Positions 57,110 to 64,000 of a stretch of 64,000 bases of DNA are shown piece after piece (positions within the stretch are counted from its first letter, which is position 1; every line of letters starts with the position of its first letter). The stretch is from Roseiarcus sp963780825 (GTDB taxonomy: Bacteria > Pseudomonadota > Alphaproteobacteria > Rhizobiales > Beijerinckiaceae). The stretch is taken from assembly GCA_963780825.1 (NCBI GenBank), contig CAWADL010000011.1, forward strand, positions 42,990 to 106,989, written 5' to 3'. The notes beneath the pieces are model-generated. The model ran no database searches and was not told the origin of the DNA. It saw nothing but the letters and a program-made list of their open reading frames with translations. Both the position numbers and the translations under genes were made by a program.

Positions 57110-57824
57110 ATGAAAAAGTCCACGCACATCCCCATGCTATTCGCCGCCGCCGCGCTCGCCGGGGTGGCCCTCTATTCCGCGCGCTCGACGGCCGAGAGCA
57201 CGCATCTGACGCCGGTCGCGACCGTCGACGAACAACCGGCGAGCGCTTCGGCCAAGGAAACCGATCGTGCTCGCCGGCGGCTGTTTCTGGGGCGTTCAGG
57301 GCGTGTTCCAGCACGTGAAGGGCGTGGTCAACGCGGTCTCAGGTTACACGGGCGGCGAGAAGAGCGCGGCGGAATACGAGACGGTCTCGACCGGGACTAC
57401 AGGGCACGCCGAGTCGGTGCGCGTCACCTACGATCCGAGCCAAATCACGCTCGGGCAGCTGCTGCGCGTCTATTTCTCCGTCGCGCATGATCCGACCGAG
57501 CTCAACCACCAGGGTCCCGACACCGGCACGCAATATCGCTCGGCGATCTTCCCGCAAAATGCGGAGCAGGCGCGGATCGCCAAGGCCTATATCGCGCAGA
57601 TCAATCAGGCGCGTGTCTATGACGCCGCGCTGGTGACCAAGATCGAGCCGGGCCGCGAGTTCTTTCCCGCCGAGGGATACCATCAGGATTACCTGACGCT
57701 ACATCCCAGTCAGCCCTACATCGTCTACAACGATCTGCCGAAGATCGCGGCGCTGAAGTCGACCCTGCCGGATCTTTATCGCGAGACTCCGATGCTGGTC
57801 GCTAAGGCGGGGCTTTCTGAGTAG
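57110..57824 (+). CDS. msrA: exported peptide-methionine (S)-S-oxide reductase MsrA (one frame break)
   Basis: A protein of about 238 residues. A signal sequence with LFAAAALAGVALYSARSTAE opens the chain; after a frame change near 57258 (ggaaacc, one A missing) the MsrA domain begins VLAGGCFWGVQGVFQHVKG, with the catalytic Cys in GCFW. YTGGEKSAAEYETVSTGTTG and EGYHQDYLTLHP follow. It reduces the S epimer of methionine sulfoxide. It starts 11 bases after dipZ with GGAG before the ATG. With exported MsrB and DipZ it completes a periplasmic repair set. Confidence 0.92.
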
Positions 57825-57871
57825 CGTCGCTGGCGTTTCTCCGCGAAAGCGTCTCGTGGGATCGCGGCCTG

Positions 57872-57980
57872 AACCACGACGGCTGCGGACTCCCTCTCCC
57901 CGCGTGTCACAAGACGTAGCGCGCCTCATCAACAAGGCAGCGGGGAGAGGGTTGGGGTGAGGGGCGAGCCGCCTGGATGT
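57872..57980. repeat. dispersed GC-rich palindromic repeat, copy 1
   Basis: The core reads ctccccgcgtgtcacaagac, then gtagcgcgcctcatcaacaa and ggcagcggggagagggttgg. It is related to 37727-37849 and inverted relative to 58109-58230. It lies 48 bases after msrA. Confidence 0.7.
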
Positions 57981-58108
57981 ACGTTTCCAGCGATCGCGCA
58001 CCGTCTCAAATTATTATTGGAAGTTTTCGGGCGACCGCCTTGGTTTTTTTGGTGCAATCAGAGTCAGCTCTGCGTTGCGCGGCGCGTGGCAAGCGCACGT
58101 CCAAGCGG

Positions 58109-58230
58109 CTGGCCCCTCACCCAAACCTCTCCCCGCTGCCTTAATTGATGCGGCGCGTTACGTCGTGGCACACGCGGGGAGAGGGGTCCCCAGCCGTCGT
58201 GCTAGCCAGGCAGCGCGGCGGCCAGATGTG
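58109..58230. repeat. dispersed GC-rich palindromic repeat, copy 2 (inverted)
   Basis: It reads cccctcacccaaacctctcc, then ccgctgccttaattgatgcg and gcgcgttacgtcgtggcaca, then cgcggggagaggggtcccca. Its left part is the complement of copy 1; the right flank with ccgtcgtgct and cggcggccagatgtgt matches copy 3. Copies 1 and 2 face each other across 130 bases. Confidence 0.7.
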
Positions 58231-58255
58231 TAATCTACAGGCGCCGCGGGCCGGT

Positions 58256-58663
58256 TCAAGCAAGGCGATCGATATCGGCGAGCGCCACCGCGATATCAAT
58301 CAAGACCTTTCGATTACTCGATTTGCGAATACGGGCAAAGGCACGGTTTAAGGCCACGCCTTCCTCCAGGAAACGCTCGCGATTTTTCTCATAGTTAAGG
58401 TCTCGAACCTCCGAAAAAGGTAGACCGCCAACGGCGTGATCTTTGACGGAGAAGAAATACTGCGGAGGCACATCGAGAATTTGGCCAATCGAGAGCAGAA
58501 GTTTCGCGTTGACTGGCAATGCGCCTGTTTCATATTTTTTGAGCACAGCTAATTCAATGTCCAAGCACTTGCTAAATTGCTCGTCAGTAATCCCAAGCTG
58601 GCGGCGTCTGAATTCGATATTTCGTCCGATAATAACCCTGGTGATATCCTGAAACCCAGTCAT
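58256..58663 (-). CDS. XRE family transcriptional regulator
   Basis: A 135-residue helix-turn-helix protein: IIGRNIEFRRRQLGITDEQF, SKCLDIELAVLKKYETGALP and LLLSIGQILDVPPQYFF make a standard Cro/CI-type HTH. A helical C-terminal part (RERFLEEGVALNRAFARIRK) follows and may bind a ligand or dimerise. The same layout occurs in many Rhizobiales XRE proteins. It is isolated, flanked by repeats on one side and an AT-rich gap on the other, and could control the YcaO locus downstream; that is inference. Confidence 0.88.
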   Translation of the reverse strand: MTGFQDITRVIIGRNIEFRRRQLGITDEQFSKCLDIELAVLKKYETGALPVNAKLLLSIGQILDVPPQYFFSVKDHAVGGLPFSEVRDLNYEKNRERFLEEGVALNRAFARIRKSSNRKVLIDIAVALADIDRLA

Positions 58664-59046
58664 CGGTCCCGTCCTGCAAACATAGTGTATTTATCATGCA
58701 AGTCTCGGCGATAATCTACGGACGCCAAGTCAATCTCAAGCAACTCGACAATATTTAAATTTAAAGCATAGAATGTAACGGGAGCATTCCATAGCACCCG
58801 AATGAAGTCAAATCCTCATAAGCGAATTCGCGTTTCGAGGGTTCACAACCCCTAGCGCAATCCTATTGTACGCCCATATGCAATCTTATTACACGCACCA
58901 TTTACGTTCAACCGCAAAGCGGATTGGCAATGCATGGGATGAGCAACGCACGCCCGGGAAGCGCTGCAGCCGCGAACAGCAAACATTCAAACCGATGAAA
59001 CCGCCCTAGCCAGCAGCAGATCTCGGGGCATGTGAAGCGGGGCTAG
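58664..59046. other. AT-rich intergenic region, no gene seen
   Basis: About 380 bases, markedly AT-richer than the rest (for example aatatttaaatttaaagc near 58750). No frame of protein character was found on either strand. It may carry the XRE promoter. Confidence 0.4.
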
Positions 59047-59256
59047 CTATTTACGCTCCCAGCGGGAGGCAACGTCTGGCTGCTGATCTGAGCTTGGTTG
59101 TGGAATACGTTGAGAAAGCTGATATATCGACATATCCACGAAATATTCGGCGAACTCGTCTATCGACGCCAACTCTTTGCGGACATAGTGCAACAAAGCC
59201 AACAACGTGTAGAGTTCGTTGGTCTCTACAGCTGGCTTTGTAGACCGATCAAGCAT
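59047..59256 (-). CDS. small hypothetical protein upstream of YcaO locus
   Basis: A 69-residue protein from the ATG at 59256 (in-frame start at 59280 possible). The sequence DRSTKPAVETNELYTLLALL then EFAEYFVDMSIYQLSQRIPQ is helical, acidic and of plausible composition, with a polar tail. It has no Cys and few adjacent Ser/Thr, so it does not look like an azole-forming precursor. The family is not recognised; it is divergent from the YcaO gene. Confidence 0.4.
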   Translation of the reverse strand: MLDRSTKPAVETNELYTLLALLHYVRKELASIDEFAEYFVDMSIYQLSQRIPQPSSDQQPDVASRWERK

Positions 59257-59423
59257 TTTGTCCCCGCCACGCTTACGCAATTTCAGACCTCAAATGCTCT
59301 TGGCGGCGCCTGAAAACGCCCCGCCGTTTGTCGCCGGAGATCCAACCGATACCGTTAAAAGATAGTGATCCCTCCGTTATGCGAGCGTGATTTTTCGAGC
59401 ATCGAACCCAAACCCCGTGTATA

Positions 59424-60798
59424 TTGCGATCGCCGTTTTGGTCCGGAGCCGTTCGTCAAACGTTGCAGATCCAAGGCGCAAGCCCGACGCCGGGCGGTAA
59501 ATGGCTTGGGCTCGCGGCGGATGCGCTCGAGCAAGGCGTCGCGGCGCGTGAGCCGGCGGCGGCTCGGCTACTCGAGGCGCTCGAGTACGACCCGTTATCC
59601 AGCAGCGCCTCGGACCTCAAGATCGCCGTCGCATTGTTGCGACTCGCGGCTGACTTTGAAGCATTCTTCCAAATCGACGCGCCTTCCGCGCCGGGATTGG
59701 CGTTTTTCGGGGGTGTATTGCGGCCGGCCTTGGGGGATCCCTTCACGCGGACGCCGAGACGGTGAGCGTTACCGGCAGAGGCATGACGCTGAGGGCCGCC
59801 TTCGAGGGCTGCACCGGCGAGGCGGTCGAGTACATCTCCCAGTTGGAGCGTGACGATGAGCCGCTCGCGTTTCTCGACGAGAGCGCAGAGCTCGACCGAA
59901 TGGACGCGAATTCGCGACGTGAGCTCGCGCGCTGGTTGGAAGCCAGCGAAAAGACGGGAAGACCTATTCAGTGGCTGCCGGCCACTCGTCTGTCCGATGG
60001 CAAAGCGGTGAACCTGCCGGCCGACTTCTGCCTTCGACGACCCTCGACGCGACGCGCGCTGGAGCCGCCATTCTTGCTTGGATCGGGCGCGGCAGCGGGT
60101 GCGACGCTCGAAGCGGCGACGCTCCACGCGGTGCTCGAACTGGTGGAGCGCGACGCATTGAGTCTCTGGTGGCGCGGCGGCAAGCGCGGCTTCGCCGTCG
60201 ATCCGGAATTGTCTAAGTTCGATTTGACGATCGGCGCCCTGCGCCGCGGCCGTCATGACCGGGAAACCTGGTTGCTCGACGTTACCACCGACCTCGGCGC
60301 GCCCTGTATCGTCGCTATTTCCTGTACCCCGCAGGGGACTGAATTCGCCTTCGGGGCCGCGGCGCGCCTGGGCCTAGCGGAGGCGGCGCGGGTCGCCATT
60401 CTCGAAGTCTGTCAATTGGGAGCTCGCCTACGACTTGGTTCGGAGGAAAGTCGACGAGCGCGGCGAGGCGGCCCTCAATGCGGCGGACCGTCGCCATCTC
60501 GCGCGCGCGAAGGCTATCAACGCCAAGACCTGCGCGTTGCTGCAGCCGACTGCGGGAGCCGCGCGGAGCGCTGCACGCGCCACGTTCGTTGGACGAGCTC
60601 ATCGCGGGCGCGAGCCGTCTTGGGATCGAGTTTCATCGCGTAGATCTCACAAGGCCGCCCGACACGATTCCCGCCGTGCGCATCTTGGCGCCGGCCTTGC
60701 AACCAGAGCCGTCACAAATCCGCGGCGAACGGTTGCGCGCCGCGATCGAAGAAACAGGCGGCGGCGATGCGCATACGGGAGGAGCGCAGCTGCTATGA
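59424..60798 (+). CDS. YcaO-domain (TOMM cyclodehydratase D-like) protein (frame breaks)
   Basis: Reconstructed over four frame segments this is a YcaO protein of about 455 residues. Conserved blocks are the acidic ATP-site motif FEGCTGEAVEYISQLE (about residue 130), AATLHAVLELVERDALSLWW (about 230) and the C-terminal half with RKVDERGEAALNAADRRHLA. The end reads DLTRPPDTIPAVRILAPALQ. YcaO enzymes use ATP to cyclise Cys/Ser/Thr in precursor peptides or to thioamidate them. The frame breaks lie near 59717 (a G5 run), 60417 and 60555. The usual C-terminal PxPxP of TOMM YcaO is not seen. The start is uncertain (TTG at 59424). Its stop overlaps the SARP-type regulator start as ATGA. Confidence 0.78.
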
Positions 60799-62032
60799 GA
60801 CACTCGCGAGCGCTAACTGCCCCCGCCAACGTGCCGACGACCGCCGCGGGCGACAGCGTCGATCCGCGCGAGAGTTTCGCTCCGAACCGAGACGTTCTTT
60901 CGATGTCGCTTTTCGGATCGGTGAGCGCATCGTTTCGCGGCCGCCCCATCGATCTCAAGCTGAGAAAGGGCGCCGCAATTCTCGGTTACCTTTGTCTGCA
61001 AGAGAACTTCGTGGCGCGGCGCGACCGGCTGGCTTTTTTGCTATGGAGCGAAAGCGACGGCAATTCGGCGCGCACCTCGCTGCGGCAGACTTTGATCATG
61101 CTGCGCAAAGCTTTCGAATTCGGCGGGTTGTGAGGGTTTGCGGACAACGAAGCTAACCGTCAGTCTGGATCCGGAAGCCCTGGACATCGACGTGCGGCGC
61201 GTCCTGACAACAACCGAAGAGGGCCGGATTGATGAAACGCTGATGTCGGTGGAGCTTCTGCCCGAGACGTTGCTCGAGGGCATGGAGGATCTCGACGAGG
61301 AGTTTCGCACGTGGTTGCTTCCGACCCGACAAGCGCTTCACAAGCCGCCCGACACAATTCCCGCCGTGCGCATCTGGCGCCGGCGCTGCAACCAGAGCCG
61401 TCACAAATCTGCGGCGGGCGGTTGCGCGCCGCGATCGAAGAAACAGGCGGCGGCGATGCGCATACGGGAGGGGCGCAGCTACTATGAGACACTCGCGAGC
61501 GCTAATTGCCCCCGCCAACGCCTCGATGACCGCCGCGGGCGACAGCGTCGATCCGCGCGAGAGTTTCGCTCCGAACCGAGACGTCCTTTCGATGTCGCTT
61601 TTCGGATCGGTGAGCGCATCGTTTCGCGGCCGCCCTATCGATCTCAAGCTGAGAAAGGGCGCCGCGATTCTCGGTTACCTTTGTCTGCAAGAGAACTTCG
61701 TGGCGCGGCGCGACCGGCTGGCTTTTTTGCTATGGAGCGAAAGCGACGGCAATTCGGCGCGCACCTCGCTGCGGCAGACCTTGATCATGCTGCGCAAAGC
61801 TTTCGAATTCGGCGGGTTGTGAGGGTTTGCGGACAACGAAGCTAACCGTCAGTCTGGATCCGGAAGCCCTGGACATCGACGTGCGGCGCGTCCTGACGAC
61901 AAGCGAAGAGGGGCGGATTGATGAAACGCTGATGTCGGTGGAGCTTCTGCCCGAGACGTTGCTCGAGGGCATGGAGGATCTCGACGAGGAGTTTCGCACG
62001 TGGTTGCTTCCGACCCGACAAGCGCTTCACAA
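60654..62032 (+). repeat. 689-bp tandem duplication spanning the YcaO/SARP junction
   Basis: Copy 1 covers 60654-61343 and copy 2 61344-62032. Each contains the last ~145 bases of the YcaO gene, the ATGA overlap and the first ~540 bases of the SARP gene. By eye they differ at some 20-25 positions (about 97% identity). The breakpoint joins gcttcacaa (SARP) to gccgcccgacac (YcaO); a short tcacaa is present at both parental sites, suggesting microhomology-driven duplication. Confidence 0.92.
60795..61343 (+). pseudogene. truncated SARP/BTAD regulator (first copy of duplication)
   Basis: Starts with the ATG overlapping the YcaO stop and encodes the winged-helix part (MSLFGSVSASFRGRPIDLKL, LCLQENFVARRDRLAFLLWS). 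A TGA follows GGL in the first frame; the next frame continues RTTKLTVSLDPEALDIDV to WLLPTRQALH, where the chain runs into duplicated YcaO tail sequence. It lacks the rest of BTAD, TolB-like and TPR parts and is probably non-functional, or at most yields a short DNA-binding fragment. Confidence 0.75.
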
Positions 62033-63609
62033 TCGGCTGGAGGCATCGCTGTCGGCTCGGCTCAACGACGCCGCAACGTCGGAGCCGGTGCGGCTTCAGT
62101 CAGCGCGCGCGCTGCTTTGCATCGACCCGACCAACGAAAACGCGCTGCGCCATGAAGTGGTCTCCTTCGCCAAGCGTGGCGACATCGTCGGCGCGCTCCG
62201 GTCCTACCGACGTTTCGAAAAGCTGTTGGCCAAAGAATACGGCGTAAAACCCAGCGCGGAATTGCAACTGCTCATCACCCGAGTTCAGGGGGACGCGCCG
62301 CAACACGACAACTCAATCGATCTGCGCGACGCGGACAAGACCGACCGTGCAAATTCAAGGGTCGAGGTCGACCTGGAGCCAGGCGATCTCAGGCCGTATC
62401 AGACCATTGTCATCCGGCTCGACCGCTTCGCGATCGAAGGCGTTGATGCGTCCAGAAATTACCTCGTTTCCGCGTTTCGCCATGCGCTCACCGCTAGCCT
62501 GGTGAGGTTCAGGGAATGGGTGGTTGTCGACGCGCGCGTCGAAGACAGTTCAGCGCCATCCGCCGCCGACTACGCGCTTCAGGCCACCATCTACGAACTG
62601 GACGGCGGCATCGAGATCGTGCTCACCTTGAAACGGGTTCGCGATTCCCACTTTCTTTGGAGTCAGATCATAAGCCTGCAGATCGAAAGATGGCTGGCGA
62701 CCCAGCACGAAATCGTCCGCGGCGTCGCGACCACGCTTCAGGTGCACATTTCGGCCGAACGAATAAGTCGAGGCCTCGACCGGCCGATAGGTTCGGCGAC
62801 AGTGTTCGACCAGTGGCTGCGCGCGCAGGATGCGATATTCTCGCTTGACCGATTTCGCCTGAGCGAAGCGCGAGAAAAACTTGCGTTGGTTGTTCGCGCG
62901 AACCCGACCTACGCTCCGCTCTATAGTGCATCTGCGCAGATCGAAAACATCGAGAGTATGATGCAGCCGGGCGTCTTCCGCAGTCGGGCCGGGTCGCAGG
63001 CGGCGATCGCCGACGCCCGGCGGGCTGTCCAACTCGACCCGTTGGACTCCCGCGCGCATCTGGCTTTTGGTTGGGCGCAGGCGTTTGCTTGGGAGTTCGA
63101 CGCGGCGGTGCCGCACATGCAGCTGGCGGTTGAGCTGAACGAAAGCGACCCCTGGCCCAATACCTCAACCGCGCTGTTCTGGGCTTTCGCAAATCAGCTT
63201 GAGAAAGCTATGTCAGGAATGGAGGCGGTTCGCCGCAGGTCCAGGGTCGTGACGCCGACGGAAAACGCCTATCTCGCGAAAATCCATTTTTTGAAGGGCG
63301 AGTATGAAATCGCGATTTCGGTGTTTGAGAGGTTTGGAACGATAGCGCCAACCATTGCGCCCTGGATCGTCGCTGCCACCGCGCTATCCGGGCGCAAAAA
63401 CGAGCGCGAGAAAGGCTGGGCGCGCGTTCATCGATCGAACGCGCGCGATGTGGGCAGGCAAGGTAGAACCGACGGAAGAAGCCATCATCAGTTGGTTCAT
63501 GCAAACCTACCCACTTCGCCATCATGCGCATTGGGCGCGGGTGCGCGAGGGCCTGCAACTTTCAGGTCTTCCGGTGAACATCTCGCCCATGCCGTGTTCG
63601 TCGACATGA
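61484..63609 (+). CDS. SARP-type regulator: winged helix-BTAD-TolB-like-TPR (two frame breaks)
   Basis: A protein of about 708 residues. An OmpR-like winged helix (FRGRPIDLKLRKGAAILGYL, ARTSLRQTLIMLRKAF) is followed by a bacterial transcriptional activator domain (ARALLCIDPTNENALRHEVV, RSYRRFEKLLAKEYGVKPSA). Next comes a TolB-like segment (YALQATIYELDGGIEIVLTL), then TPR-type repeats (AIADARRAVQLDPLDSRAHL, AVPHMQLAVELNESDPWPN). The frame changes near 61817, identically to the duplicated copy, and near 63405. Its ATG overlaps the duplicated YcaO tail stop. SARP/BTAD proteins activate neighbouring biosynthetic operons; here the YcaO locus is the obvious target. Confidence 0.8.
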
Positions 63610-63610
63610 A

Positions 63611-64000
63611 TCACATGCAGAACGTCGAGGTGTAGTCGCCAATTCTGGCGGCGTGGAAGTCCAGCATTTTTTCCTTGGCGATGACCGGATCCTGGCCGCC
63701 GAACGCCTGTTTGTAGGCTTCGGGCAGCGGATAGCTGGCGCCGGGCGCCGTCAGTCGCTCTTCCGAATCCTCGATGAAGGCTTTCGGCGGAATGCGAATG
63801 ACGATGGTGTCGGATTCGCAAGATACAAATCTCACTTTTGTCGCCCAATCCGGAATGTGCACTCCGGTCTGCGCCTCGGCGTTCTGCCGACGAAATTCGT
63901 CAAGGTTGACCGGAACCTCGTAGCTGTTGCCGTCTTCAAGATAATTTTTGCCGGTTGACCAGCTTTTCACGAGCTTGCCAAAGCGCTCGATGTTGGAGAA
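63611..64000 (-). CDS. partial gene, NHLP-like RiPP precursor candidate
   Basis: The minus-strand frame is open from the window edge to the TGA at 63611 (about 129 residues visible). The segment GVHIPDWATKVRFVSCESDT then IVIRIPPKA resembles the end of nitrile-hydratase-like leader peptides (G-x-IP-x-x-x-VxFV-x-x-T-x-x-x-LPPKP). It is followed by LPEAYKQAFGG, a possible double-glycine site, and a 27-residue tail ending GDYTSTFCM with Thr, Ser and Cys that a YcaO enzyme could modify. The gene is convergent with the SARP gene, one base apart. The N-terminus is cut off. The similarity is by eye and moderate; an unrelated hypothetical protein is the alternative. Confidence 0.5.
   Translation of the reverse strand, partial: FSNIERFGKLVKSWSTGKNYLEDGNSYEVPVNLDEFRRQNAEAQTGVHIPDWATKVRFVSCESDTIVIRIPPKAFIEDSEERLTAPGASYPLPEAYKQAFGGQDPVIAKEKMLDFHAARIGDYTSTFCM

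Noticed and set aside
59047..59256. Small protein as the substrate peptide of the YcaO enzyme
   Set aside because: It has no cysteine and no Ser/Thr-rich tail or Gly-Gly site; the gene at 63611 is a better candidate.
60654..62032. Tandem duplication as a pure assembly stutter
   Set aside because: The copies differ at some 20-25 scattered positions, which a repeated read segment would not show; strain mixture remains possible.
1..64000. Riboswitches, rRNA, prophage or integrative-element genes
   Set aside because: None of the usual consensus cores (for example a B12 box or TPP motif), integrases, terminases or relaxases were recognised on either strand.

Overview
The window is high-GC DNA whose gene content fits an alphaproteobacterium, most likely order Hyphomicrobiales (Rhizobiales). 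It carries an NdvA-type beta-1,2-glucan exporter, a GapR/DUF2312 nucleoid protein, a long Rsh (p)ppGpp enzyme, an ExoP/Wzz-type polysaccharide co-polymerase and REP-like hairpin repeats. No rRNA, CRISPR array, prophage or complete insertion sequence is visible. A genus cannot be named from the sequence alone.

Layout. 1-5 kb: ferrochelatase (cut by the window edge), cytosolic MsrB, NdvA, and a secreted lipase-like hydrolase. 5-12 kb: an OmpA-like hypothetical protein, then a surface polysaccharide group (VpsF-like membrane protein, ExoP/Wzz-like protein, divergent glycosyltransferase-like protein). 12-18 kb: two divergent c-di-GMP proteins (PAS-GGDEF-EAL and MHYT-PAS-GGDEF-EAL), then a candidate two-gene HEPN module. 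19-28 kb: housekeeping and conserved genes (tRNA-Asn, LLM flavin oxidoreductase, 2OG-Fe oxygenase, GapR, phosphohexomutase, HbpS-like haem-binding protein, tRNA-Glu, Rsh). 29-32 kb: two short-chain dehydrogenases controlled by a divergent TetR regulator. 32-34 kb: a gamma-glutamylcyclotransferase-like protein and a coniferyl-type aldehyde dehydrogenase.

34-46 kb is a coherent catabolic region: MarR regulator, MBL hydrolase, isochorismatase-like hydrolase, a complete LIV/HAAT-type ABC importer (binding protein, livG, livF, livH, livM) whose genes overlap end to end, an aromatic-ring flavoprotein hydroxylase, YciI-like and cupin proteins, and a two-component styrene/indole-type monooxygenase with its flavin reductase. 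The likely job is import and oxygenation of an aromatic compound. 46-49 kb: a quinone-stress or ring-cleavage pair (MhqO-like dioxygenase, MhqD-like hydrolase) with a divergent LysR. 49-54 kb: an RND efflux pump. 54-58 kb: an exported methionine-sulfoxide repair operon (Tat-type MsrB, DipZ, MsrA) in which DipZ carries methionine-rich tandem repeats.

58-64 kb holds the most unusual locus: a YcaO cyclodehydratase-type gene coupled by an ATGA overlap to a SARP/BTAD-TPR regulator, with a 689-bp tandem duplication across their junction. A convergent partial gene at the right edge resembles a nitrile-hydratase-like-leader (NHLP) precursor with a Gly-Gly site and a Thr/Ser/Cys tail. Together they suggest an azole-forming RiPP (TOMM) cluster that continues beyond the window.

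Sequence quality. More than twenty otherwise intact genes or domains change reading frame, often at G/C or A runs, and catalytic residues are preserved on both sides of the breaks. I read most of these as uncorrected indel errors (long-read or metagenome-type data), not gene decay. Coordinates of such genes are given over the whole reconstructed gene.
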